Below, one piece after another: positions 34,441-45,011 of a DNA stretch of 64,000 nucleotides. The notes beneath the pieces are model-generated. The model did not search any database. It saw only the letters and a program-made list of their open reading frames with translations, and was not told the origin of the DNA. The stretch comes from Pratylenchus scribneri (taxonomy: Eukaryota; Nematoda; Chromadorea; Rhabditida; Pratylenchidae). The position numbers were made by a program, and so were the translations under genes. The DNA is taken from NCBI GenBank assembly GCA_030063045.1, contig JAQSEB010000022.1, forward strand, positions 1,533,501 to 1,597,500, given 5' to 3'. The stretch's first letter is position 1. Each line of letters begins with the position of its first letter.

Positions 34441-37400
34441 TCAAACCCTTTTATTTAAAATAATATTAGATTTTAAACACACCATGTCATAGAAAGCTTC
34501 GCTAATTTCATTAAAATCGGGAGCGGCTTCACAAATTGGTTGGCGAATAATGCAATCCCAGCATCCATGAATGATACGCATTGGACAATAACGAAGACAT
34601 TCTTGAGTGCGTCGATTTCGTGTTTCCCTGATCGGCGGCACATTCACATAATTTACTTGCAATGGCCGAAATATCACAATGAATTTTTGGGCGATAGTGG
34701 CATTGGTGAACTCCTGCAATAAATTGAGAGGGAAATGAAAATACAGCGATATTGTTGTGAAAATTGTACTAAGATAAATATTAATTAGCCGAAAAAAGAT
34801 TGAAGTTTTTCATACTAATGGAATTCTGTCGAATGCAATATATTTATATCAAATATGTGCAATTTTTAGTCAGAAAAGCCTTAAACATGGGTCTGATTTA
34901 TTAACGTTTAAGGTTTCACTAAAAAGTAGTTTCATTTCATAAACCATAATTTGTGCGTTTTACATTTACAAATTTATGTTTTGATACCTTTTTAAAGGTA
35001 TTCCAACATTGCTGAATCCGAAAATAACATTGGTTTTTAGTTTTTAGTCTAATCTATGTACATATTTAAATTACCGAATCCTTTTTCAATGAAATATCAA
35101 GTTACAGGTTTTGTTATCAAATTAAATAATTTTTACTGATAAAGACCCTTTGAATAGATTAGCAAAATTTTCAGTGGTTTTATGGGAAACTTTATATAAA
35201 GAAATATTAATATCATTTCATTAGAAACAAAAATATAGTTCATTCCCTGATGAGTTATTTTAAACGGTGCCTGCCAGACTAGCCTATCCGTTTCAAATCT
35301 AGGCCCTTTGAATAAATTTTTCCAAATTATTGGCTTACTTGAACAATGCGATTCTTCATTTCACGTTGGAGTGTCCATAGAATCCAAATTCGTTGTGCCC
35401 CATCGGTGGTCGGTGTGAACAACCAACGAATCATGAATGCATCCTCGAAAGAGATTCCACGAATGCGGGGAATGGCCAAAACAAAATTCTCATCCAACAA
35501 ATGCCCAATTGATTGATGTGGCTAAATTTTATGGCAAAAATTATTTAAAAATATATTTTTAAAAGGATTTTATTTAATTTGCCGAAAATAGAATATATCA
35601 AAATGTCAAAATAATTATAATGGTTTAAGGTTTATCCTACATTCATAAACGATATACCTAATTGGATAGATCCTGGAACAAAACGCATCGAGTGGATATA
35701 TAATTTGGTTATGGTTTTATCGACATTAAAGAGCTATTAATTAAACCGTTGGCACTAATGGGGGGATACTCAATCTATCAATCAAAGTGGACAATCAGTG
35801 TAGAGGGAATGAATTTTATTTTTATTTGAATATTAAAATTTTTGATCATTATTTTCATTTCTCACAAAATGTAAAAAAAAATAAAGAACGTGATTTTAAG
35901 CATTGCCCACCAAAAACAATTCCAATTATTCCCTTTTATTTTGAAATTAACTGCTGACCTACATGTCATCAATAGCCGAATGGCTAATGACATTGGTACA
36001 ACATTTAGAAATGTTGTTGGTTCGAATCCTCAATGATGTATGATGATGAGTCCATTATAGAAAACCAAATAGTCGGTTTAAATGCTATAAAAAATAAACT
36101 GAGAGGATTTTTTAGTTTTCTTTATTTAATATTTTTTACTCTATTTAAAAATGTTTCAAATGAATTCCCAACAAAATATCTCATCCATAATTAACTCCAA
36201 CTTTTTATTTCGAAATCTACATTGGCTAATGTCTTTTTGGTTCAAAACTAATTTTAAAATTAATTAAAGCTAAGCCAAAATATAACCAAAAGATGTGTCT
36301 TTGATGATCCATTGTATATAAGGTTATAGGTTGTTTTATAAATCTAGATCAAACCAGCAGAGCTACTAAAAATCTTTTTGACATTTTTAGTGTCTTTTTT
36401 TTTGATAAATTTAAATATTTTCTAAAATAAATTGCCTCGGCACATGCATTCATTTCTCCGTTGTCCAATCCAAAACAATGGCCAAGCAAAGTTTGACTCG
36501 CAAACATTTGGAATTTGGTAAAATCATCAGTGCGGATCAGTTGTCGAAATTCATTATGGCGATTGCTATATATGTAATAATTTGGATTGCCATCGATTGG
36601 TCGGAATTTAACCTATAGGAAATTGTGGTTAAAATTTGTCAATTATTTGAATAATTTTTTATAAAACCGATTTAATTTAGCAAATTTTGAGTAATAAAAT
36701 GTTGATTGAATTTAGAAAAAATTAATAACCTCGAGAAGAAAGCCCTGCTGAAACCATTGTTGGATTGCATTAAAGAATGAAAGCACTTGAAGCTCATCAA
36801 AATGGCTTAAAGAAATTAAAAACATATTAGGCCCATTCGACCCAGCATTATCAATTTATTTTGTGGAAAATCAATTTTAGATTGGTAATAATTTTATATT
36901 ATAGACCAAACCGGTTTAGGTTCGAAGGTTAAAAATTTTAATGCAGGCTAAAACCAATTAGAAATTGAAATTTTTAAACTAAATCGACAATGGTGATTTG
37001 AGACTATTATTAAATCTCAAAGTATCCTAAAAGCTGTATAATTGTGAAATAGCCAGCTCTGGGTCCGAACATTAGGACATAATGAAAAGATTATGCGAAT
37101 TGAGTAAATGTATGCACTAATTAAAATTTGTAATAATTTTTTAATATTAAAATCATACTGGACATCAATTCGATTGAAAGGTTGGATGTATTCCGGTGGA
37201 GGCACTTCAGCGATTGGAAACGAACGATTTGTGCCTAATTCGCATAATTTTGCAATGCCACCGCATCCGCGGTAAAACCGCAAATCCGGCATCTTCTTCC
37301 GGTGTTGTTTTTTCTCATATTTTTTGGCCAAATTTGTGTAAATGATGTCATAAAACCAATAATTGACCAGTGAAATGTTTTCAATTTGTGCCGGTTGCTC

Positions 37401-37445
37401 AAGCCATTTGAAAATTTCCATCCAACTTTCGGTGGGCACATGCAT
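34441..37445 (-). CDS. F-box-like protein, 5 exons with a GC-AG intron
   Basis: Minus-strand exons are 37445-37159, 36805-36730, 36612-36436, 35521-35339 and 34713-34441. Phases agree, giving 331 residues. The start VPTESWMEIFKWLEQPAQIENISLVNYWFYD is an F-box pattern (P-x-E-x-x-x-x-I...L..V...), the part that links substrate-recognition proteins to Skp1 in SCF ubiquitin ligases. The remainder (FRPIDGNPNYYIYSNRHNEF, IRWLFTPTTDGAQRIWIL, CPMRIIHGCWDCI) is a conserved-looking substrate domain that I cannot name. Intron 3 must use a GC donor (GAG|GCAATT) to keep phase. A tRNA-derived SINE (35956) and MITEs lie in introns 3 and 4. Confidence 0.7.
35956..36160 (+). repeat. tRNA-derived SINE, family 1, copy 1
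   Basis: The head CATCAATAGCCGAATGGC has an A-box-like core. About 40 nt on, GGTTCGAATCC is a perfect B box, and CATCA/TGATG close the tRNA-like acceptor stem. The body contains GTCGGTTTAAATGCTATAAA and CTGAGAGGATTTTTT. It sits in intron 3 of the F-box-like gene. Two copies in opposite orientation lie at 53090-53307 and 53350-53565. Confidence 0.7.
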
Positions 37446-38240
37446 TTTCGTTGATTTGTTATTTTGTTATTGTTGCTTAAAATTGGAATTTTTAATGAAA
37501 ATATTTTTACTTGATTGATTTGATAAATTTCGAAATTTCTATAAATATTATCATTTTTCAAAAAAATTCTTTTAGTTTATTTCCGTGAATGCTCAGTTCA
37601 GCGAAATGGACAAATAAGCTCGTTTCAGCGAAAATGGACATTTATTTTAAATTCTCGCAACTTGGCGTTTTTATATTAATAAATGAAAATTAAAAATAAA
37701 AAAAAAATAAAAAACAAAAACATTACATTAAACAAAACAAACATCACATCAACATTAAATACTAATGCTTTAAATCAATTAATTATTAATTATACAATTC
37801 GATAGAGCAAAAAAAGCAAATGGTTTAAGAATTAATATATAAAATTTTTTAAACAAATTAATATGAAAAAACATTGTTTCCAAAATAATAATATTGAATT
37901 TTTTTTGAACTAACAAATTATATAACTTTCAAGCAGATGTTTTTTTGATATAAATTGAGGTTTATTTTTATTATTAACCGATGAAACATATTCATTCAAA
38001 TTTTATTTAAGCTTTAAGGTCAATCTGGCCCAAAATGTATATTTGATCAATGGAACGAATTATTTATTGACAATGGCCTTGGCATCGATGGATTGGCTAA
38101 TGGAGCAGGATGCAGAATCAAAGTTACGTTTTAGTTAATTTAATATTAATATTAATTGAAATATAATTTTAAATTATTTTTAAAAAATTTCAAAAGAATT
38201 TGGCTTTGTTTTATCAATTTTCAGTTATTGACATTGGCCA

Positions 38241-38474
38241 ATGCCAGATGTTGATTTGCTCGAAGCTCGAACAGGAATCGATAAGTTGATGGCCATAAAC
38301 TGCGATGACAGGCTACAGCCCCCATCCCCATGGGCCCTGCCCCTTGGCTTCACCCTTGATCAGCGAATGATTATCAGCCCTCTGCCCAGTGTTGTGGGAT
38401 TAACTATGCCGTCAAGGGTGAAAGGTTTCTATTTTCATACCAATTTATTAAGCAATATCCGTTTACCGTTTTAA
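38241..38474 (+). CDS. Coding-like ORF inside the TIR element
   Basis: A 78-codon frame (PDVDLLEARTGIDKLMAINC, PWALPLGFTLDQRMIISPLP). It follows TTTTCAG, so may be an exon. At 37990-38120 another plus-strand patch after TTTAAG reads FDQWNELFIDNGLGIDGLAN and may be an earlier exon. A last candidate exon near 39320-39400 ends PIVRPCNEYLAKMEEAKIN before a stop. No transposase signature was recognised. Confidence 0.3.
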   Translation: MPDVDLLEARTGIDKLMAINCDDRLQPPSPWALPLGFTLDQRMIISPLPSVVGLTMPSRVKGFYFHTNLLSNIRLPF

Positions 38475-38817
38475 ATCTTGTTAAACACACATCAACTATC
38501 CGCTCGGTCATAATAGGGCGTCTTTTCGCAGCGCGAAAGATTCGGGCACATCTGCGGAAAACGTCGAGTTTTTTCCGTTTGAACCGAAGACGCCCGCCAT
38601 TCAAAAAATTTGATTTTTTCCGCTCGCCGATCGCCGCCGAACCTCTTTCCCCGTATTTTGCCAAAAAAAACATTAGACATTTTTTTAAAAACATTTTATT
38701 GTAAACGAATTTCATTGTGCTCACCTCAGCGATTTTTTGCGACAGAATACTATTCGAATTCCGTTCAGGTTCAGCCTTCAGCGTTTTCCCAAAAAAAAAC
38801 TGAGTGTTAATGGTCAT
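38404..38817 (-). CDS. Coding-like minus-strand ORF inside the TIR element
   Basis: A 137-codon basic frame (GERKKSNFLNGGRLRFKRKK, RCARIFRAAKRRP). A second minus frame at 38823-39023 (GYTFEIPFGHNRASFLSTGR) may join it. Both overlap plus-strand candidates, so at most one strand is real. Function unknown. Confidence 0.3.
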   Translation of the reverse strand: MTINTQFFFGKTLKAEPERNSNSILSQKIAEVSTMKFVYNKMFLKKCLMFFLAKYGERGSAAIGERKKSNFLNGGRLRFKRKKLDVFRRCARIFRAAKRRPIMTERIVDVCLTRFKTVNGYCLINWYENRNLSPLTA

Positions 38818-39793
38818 ATTTGTTAGCGGAATTTTTTAGTCCGTTCGGCGGGTATCGTTTTTTGGTTTTTGTGGTCAAAATGAATTACATATGAAACTGG
38901 TAATGTGACCACAACTGTGGAAATGGGATAAAAACTTCTCCGCCCGGTGGAGAGGAAAGACGCCCTATTGTGACCGAAGGGAATCTCAAAAGTATAACCG
39001 ATTTTCTCACCCTGTCGAAGCACTTTTAAGTCATATTCTTGAATGGAATATTAAAATTAAAAATTTATTTTAAATAATACGCAATTAAATTATACAATTT
39101 ATTATAGATTTCGACGACAGCACACAAACAACAATGGAATTTTCGTTTGCAAAATGGCTATAATCGCAGTTGGCAATATCAATATGCAAATATGATAGTT
39201 AAGTTTTTGTAAATTACACTATAAATATTAAATTTAATTAATAAATATCAGAATTAATTTTATAAAATTCTTAATAAAAATATTTAAATCGAATTTTGCT
39301 TTGTTTTGATAAATTTAGATGCGATTATGCCGGACAAATTGCCGATAGTGAGGCCATGCAATGAATATTTGGCAAAAATGGAAGAAGCAAAGATTAATAA
39401 ATAATATATTATTTCATTAAATATATGCATTTTAATTATTTTTTTTGTTCAAAAAACTAGCAATAAAATAAAACATTAATCTCAAATTTCTATTAAGTGT
39501 TAATAAATTAAATCCATCTTCCCTTGAATTCACCAAAAAAATTTAATTTATAATGAAATAATTTCACTTGGAAATAATTTTTATATTTTATATTTTTGTA
39601 AATACGATATTATTTGCGGGAATTTGAAATAAATGTCTTTTTTCGCTGAAACGAGCAAACATAACGCCAAATTGCGAGAATTTAAAATAAATGTCCATTT
39701 TCGCTGAAACGAGCTTATTTGTCTTTTTCGCTGAACTGATACAGCACCGTTTATTTCTCAAGAAAGGTGAAAAAGTTGTTCCCCTTCATATTC

Positions 39794-39899
39794 GGTTTAA
39801 TTACCCAAGTTTAAGGTACTTGGTACTTCCTACTCTCTTAATTGAGTGGTTTGGAATAAATTTTGGAATTGCATTACCCAATATTTTTGGGTGGTGCTT
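39794..39899 (+). ncRNA. Spliced-leader RNA gene (SL1 type)
   Basis: The leader GGTTTAATTACCCAAGTTTAAG (39794-39815) equals nematode SL1 except one G-to-A near its 3' end, and is followed at once by a GT splice donor. Three stems can be drawn: CCAAGT/ACTTGG spanning the donor, CTACTC/GAGTGG, and a 10-bp terminal stem GCATTACCCA/TGGGTGGTGC. The Sm-binding site AAATTTTGGAA (39858-39868) lies between stems II and III. The RNA is about 106 nt, the usual size. It donates the leader in trans-splicing, and so probably serves genes in this window. A transposon end lies 54 bp upstream. Confidence 0.92.
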
Positions 39900-40294
39900 A
39901 AAATTAAAAATTATCTAATAAATTGAATTTTGACTAGGCTATTTTTTATTTTTTTTTCTTCTAAATTAAAAGAATATTAAAAACCAATAAAGGAAGAATT
40001 AGAAAGTTTGTTTTTTTTTTGATAAACAAATTTAATTTGTTACCAATCCTCTTTAAATTTTTTCCATAGAAAGACAGTGCAAATTTAATGAAATTTAAAA
40101 CCAATTCAAAATTTTATCCAAATTATTGAATTTAAAGACAAAAATTTAGATTCGAGGAAGAAATAAGTCCCGTTCAAATGCAAAATAGGAAAAAATGAGT
40201 GAAAAAATATTCAAAATAGGCAAATTTAATTTATTATTCATCCAGAGATAATTTTAATGAAAATTAATAAATATAAGTGTTTCCAGCAGATTAT

Positions 40295-43200
40295 TTATTG
40301 AATTGAACAATTGCAAATTTCATTATAGGCCTTGGCCATAAGATCATCATCTCCTTCTGCAACTTTTTCGTCGTCTTTTTCACTATCATCATCTTCTGCA
40401 ACCTTTTTGTCTTTCTCTTCCTCAATATTTCCATCATCATCAATATCATCTTCTTTTTCATCATCGTCTTCTCCTCCTACTTTTTCATCTTTGACATCTT
40501 CCCTTTTATCAAATGAAATATGGCTAGGACGCGTCATCGAAGAAAATTTCTCTTTGAGCTTTTCAAATTCCATCTGGAAAAAGAATTCAACAATTAGAAT
40601 TATGATCGATTTATTTTCGTAAATTTTATACTAATTTTGGGAAAGCATTTTTTGGCTAATCTCAGATCATCTCAACTATTGAATTAATGGACAAATTTGT
40701 CGAAAATCCACAGAAATTGCCGAAAAGATTTTAACGGTTTATTGGAATTTTATACTCAATTGATAGATCACGTCAAAACGCATAAATTGATATATTTTAT
40801 AATGGTATAACAATTTCCAACTTTGTTTTGTGCCAAAAACCAAAACGGTTTAAACCGTTTAAAACCCTTTTGTTATTTATTTAACCATAAATATATTATT
40901 CGATTCTGTTTGTTCGGAAATTTTCAATGTTTTTTGGCATTAAATAATGTTTTATAATATAAAATTATACTTACTTTGAGCACATCCAAATGTTTAGTGG
41001 GCATTTTTCCATTGTTTATTTGCTCTTCAAAGTCCGCAATCCATCCTTCTATTTGAGCACATATTTCGTCTCTTTTCAACCAAAAATGACATTCAATGAC
41101 ATCGGCGAATGCCTTGGGCGGATTCTTAATTATAGAAATAATTTAAAAAAAAAATAAAAATTTGAGAAATATGTTTTGGCCGATTCTGAATTTGGCAGGG
41201 TGGTACAGCTCTAATTCTAATATTATATAGCATTTGATTTGATTGGGGTTCAGTTTTATTTATAAAATTTCAGTTTGAATTTTTTTCCATTTCAACCTAA
41301 GTTATGGCTAAATGAAATTTTGGGTTTTAAACCAGTTTAACATTTATTGAATAAATCTGTCCAAAAAATATCATTTCTCAACTAAATCGACATTCCGAAA
41401 TCCGAATCGAATTTGTAATAAATCAATCAGAGATATGGCCATTGATATACCATTTTTGGTTAGTGTAAAATTAAAATCAGCTAAAAAATATAATTACCTG
41501 AAGCTGTTGGTACATTGCCCATCGAAGGCACATTTGACGAATTTTGACATTGTAATCACGCGATTCCTTTTCACCCGTCGGTGTATTTCGCATAGTCTCA
41601 AAACCCGGCTCATTGAAAAACTATAATATAATAAATTGAGAATTTTGCATTAATATTAAATTAAATGCTATTGCTTCCAAAAAGAGTAAAAATTTTTATA
41701 AATTTACAAAAATCTGTTGTAAAAAAATCAATATTTTTGATGGCATAAAATGTAGTCATGTTAGGACTTTAAAAAAATAGGCTAACTTAGGTTTGGTCTA
41801 AGAGAACTTTTCAAAAATTAGAAGTAATTTATTTTTTGAATTTTTTTTGGCAAAACTCCATATCAAATCTCACAATTTTGCAAATTTTTATCAATAAAAA
41901 TTAATAAAAGAATAAATGGATATTTTATTTCATCAAAATTTTGTTAAAATTTTTTAATTTCGGGAAAAAACATAAAAAACACTGACCGGTTCCTCAACAA
42001 AAACCATTGCTTGAATTGAGACAAGCACTTGGAGCAGTGTTGATTTGGATGGATTCCATCGCTCTTCCGGACTTCCTTCCCAGGTGTTCAAAATTGACAG
42101 GCAAACTTTTCCACATTCATAAAGGTTTGGATTGAAGCGAACCTAAATTAATATAATATTATTTACTCATAAAGTAGGAATAGTAAAATATTTAACGAAA
42201 TTAACTGTTTTTTTCCATAAATTTTTGTGTACAAAACAACTTCTTAAATTTTTGCACTAAAAAATCATTCGCAAAAAATTCTCAAAATATAAAAATGAAC
42301 TCTCAATTTTAGCATTTCTATTTTGAATTATATAAATGTTTCACCGTATTATGGCCGGTAGTCTCAAGGTTTACTCGCATTGGTTCATTCGGGTAATTTG
42401 TTGGAAAAAACACATCGAATTCGAAGCATCCATTCGCGTAAGGAGTTTCGGCTGGTCCAATGATCAAAACCTAATATAATTTTATACATTCTGAATGATT
42501 GGAAAATGTTTTAAGAAATGATAATTTTATCTATATTTTATCTGTAAGAAAATAATTCTTCCATGAAATAAATGATTATCATTTTTACAATGAGTATTTA
42601 TTTATAGGTTTTCGATGATGGGGAATCCGAATTTAGTATTGGTTTTTCAATAATTTAATTTCCTGAACTATCATAAACTGGTTTAAATTTCCCCTTTAGA
42701 TCATTTTGGGTTTTGGCTAGATTTTTTGAGGCCCATTTTCTTCTAAAAATTTGGTAAAATTTTTGCCACTTTTTAAAAAATTTTTGTCAGTCTTATTAAT
42801 TGGCAATTCAGAAGATTTTTAAAATTTTTTATCTTAATTAATAATTAATTAATTATTTAAAAAAAATTTATTAAAAAATCTCGAAGGCAATTTATAAATT
42901 GAAAATATGAACGAATTTTATATTTTAAAAATTTATAACCATTTTTAATAAATTTTTAACCTTCATGACATCCAATCGTTCCTCACAAGCACGAACAAAA
43001 ATGCTACTGTTGGCCGAAATTGGCAATAAATTATGCAGGGATTTAATTTCCTTGGCCAAACGCGTTGTCCAATTTGCTGTTGCTTCACCGGAATCCGCCT
43101 TCAATGAAGAAGCAAAATGATAAGGAATTCGCATTTCATTATTTGGGCCGTAGAATTGAATTGTCCCTGTGGAATTAAAATGGATTAAAAAATTTTTAAG

Positions 43201-44038
43201 AAATATTATATTTTTCTTAACCTTAATCCTAATAAATTGCCAACGCGATTTTTTTGGTTTTTATTGATTATTAGATCCCAAATTTTTAGATTTTGATTGA
43301 TTTTTGTATCTTTAGATTTAAAGAGGATGAGGAAAGCATTTAAATTAAATTTTTTTTTATCATTTTTAACATATTTTTTTATCTAGTTAGGCGTACTTTT
43401 TAAGTAAAATTTCATTAGAAAGGTTCTCGAAACTTATTTTGGCAAATTTTAAATTTTAAAATAAAATATAACCGACCGAATATGAGCCTTTTCATGGTTG
43501 CGCAGTACAATTCTTCATTACCTGTTTAAATTTTTAAAATTAATATTGATAAAATTAATTCCTATATATTTTCGAAAATAGGGGCCCCAACAAAGAGAAT
43601 TTACTAATTTACTCAAAAAAAAAATATTGAAATTGTCTAAACAATTGTAGGCCAAAAAAATGACCTAATAGTTTTTTCTTCAAAGCGAAAAGTTTTAACC
43701 AACTAAATTAGTATGTTGGTAATCCATTTTTAATTTAATTTTACATAAATTAAAAGTGCTTACACTTTCTCTGCTCCATCCGAGACAAGTTTTCAGCCAA
43801 AATTAATTGCTCCTCTTCAGTCAAAGCATTGTTTAAACCTTAAATATGAATTAAATTAATAAATCAATAATATAATTATTTTACTCTTTTCAGTCGACGG
43901 ATCATCGGCCAAATCCTCATAATAATTGTAATCATAATCTTCTTCTTCATCATAATCATCTTCTTCTTCTTCATATTCGATGGCATTCTCACTGTTTTCG
44001 ATTTTATCCCCATTTTCGGCGGTGTCGGTGTGACTCAT
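40295..44038 (-). CDS. ubc-17: BIRC6/UBC-17-type E2 ubiquitin-conjugating enzyme, 9 exons
   Basis: Minus-strand exons are 44038-43885, 43838-43764, 43521-43477, 43166-42961, 42470-42345, 42142-41987, 41620-41498, 41124-40975 and 40573-40295. All phases agree, giving 437 residues. After an acidic N-terminus comes the BIRC6-type entry ([28 protein letters not shown]), then the UBC fold: [19 protein letters not shown] and [13 protein letters not shown], whose first-half Cys-V-Cys contains the catalytic cysteine (VCLSILNTW). GFETMRNTP and [17 protein letters not shown] follow, and the tail is very acidic. It should transfer ubiquitin from E1 to substrates. No BIR repeat is present, as in the short nematode UBC-17. 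Exon 3 ends at an unusual GTCGGT donor. Confidence 0.9.
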
Positions 44039-45011
44039 AGTTTTATTGAATAATTTGCGAATTGTAAAAATAAAAATTATTTTATATTTTAAATCAGAAA
44101 ATATTAAAGTTTTTTGGATTGTAAGAATTTAGGTAAAAAAAAGGCAAAAATTCTAGGAGGGATTAAACCAAAAAACCAATGATGTTTTTGGAGTTTGGAC
44201 TTTGAATATTGGAAAACTCTTAAAACTAGTTGCGGAATATCATTAAATGAATGTTAGACCAGCAAAAACATGGTTTGGTTGAAATGTTTTAAGCGCCCTT
44301 TTAGACGAAACGCGCAAAGGAAATTTGCCACGGGAAAATATTAAATATTAGAAATTGCGGAATCGGAGTGTGAGATAAAGCTGAATGTGGCGCAAAACGA
44401 AAAATTAATTTGGGAAAACTACACAAATAGGGTATTTTATTTTGACCATGATCAGATGAAAATATAACTGCCAAGGAAATTTTGGTTGGGTCAGCTTTTG
44501 TAATTTGAATAAGGCCTATAGGGCAATGGGATATGATGGAAATGGGATGTGGAGAAAAAGAAAATTATTCTTTTTTCATCATCACTCCTTATTTCCATTT
44601 TTCATTGGTAGGAAATCGAAAAATTGGTGACCTGTGATGGGCAAACGATTGATTTTTAAGATGAGTCATAGGGAAATTGGAAAATGAATTTTTTCTTTTC
44701 CCATAATTAATCATTTTAATTCGCAGATGCTTTTGGGATTTTTGAAAATTTTTGTGAAATATTTTAGTAATTTTTTGTGCAAATTGCGCAAATTTTATGG
44801 AAAATGTGAACAAATTTGTTGAAACTGAATTAATTGAATTTAATAATTAATTTGGAACAAAAGATAAAAGGTAAGAATTTTTCAATTCAATGAATAACAA
44901 ACAATCAATTATACGTAAATTTTATTGAACAAATTTATTAAAATTTATACTGCAGAAATAAACAAAATTTACTATCAATTTAATTTAAATATTCATCAAT
45001 AATATTTGCTT
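44039..45011. other. Intergenic, no supported gene
   Basis: Separates two minus-strand genes. A 74-codon minus ORF at 44589-44813 is Lys/Phe-rich and without motifs; not called. Motifs such as AACATGGTTTGGTTGAAATGTTTTAA (44270) recur at about 45363, so this is a dispersed repeat. Confidence 0.35.

Larger units (their letters stand above)
37593..39739. mobile_element. Terminal-inverted-repeat element, about 2.15 kb
   Basis: The left end (37593-37670) reads TCAGTTCAGCGAAATGGACA, AATAAGCTCGTTTCAGCGAA and AATTCTCGCAACTTGGCGTT. The right end (39660-39739) is its inverted complement with few changes, and carries an extra internal copy of TTTCGCTGAAACGAGC at 39640-39656. No clear target duplication was found. 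The inside holds coding-like patches with higher GC (38240-39000). It is probably a DNA transposon or a relict, of unassigned superfamily. Confidence 0.75.

Noticed and set aside
35956..36030. Possible functional tRNA gene (B box GGTTCGAATCC)
   Set aside because: Anticodon arm and loop do not form well, and three copies carry the same non-tRNA 3' body, so it is a SINE.
36990..37100. Possible extra F-box gene exon (AGYFTIIQLLGYFEI)
   Set aside because: It has no donor site in frame, and exon 1 joins exon 2 in phase without it.
44589..44813. Minus ORF of 74 codons
   Set aside because: Low-complexity Lys/Phe frame in AT-rich DNA without splice or motif support.
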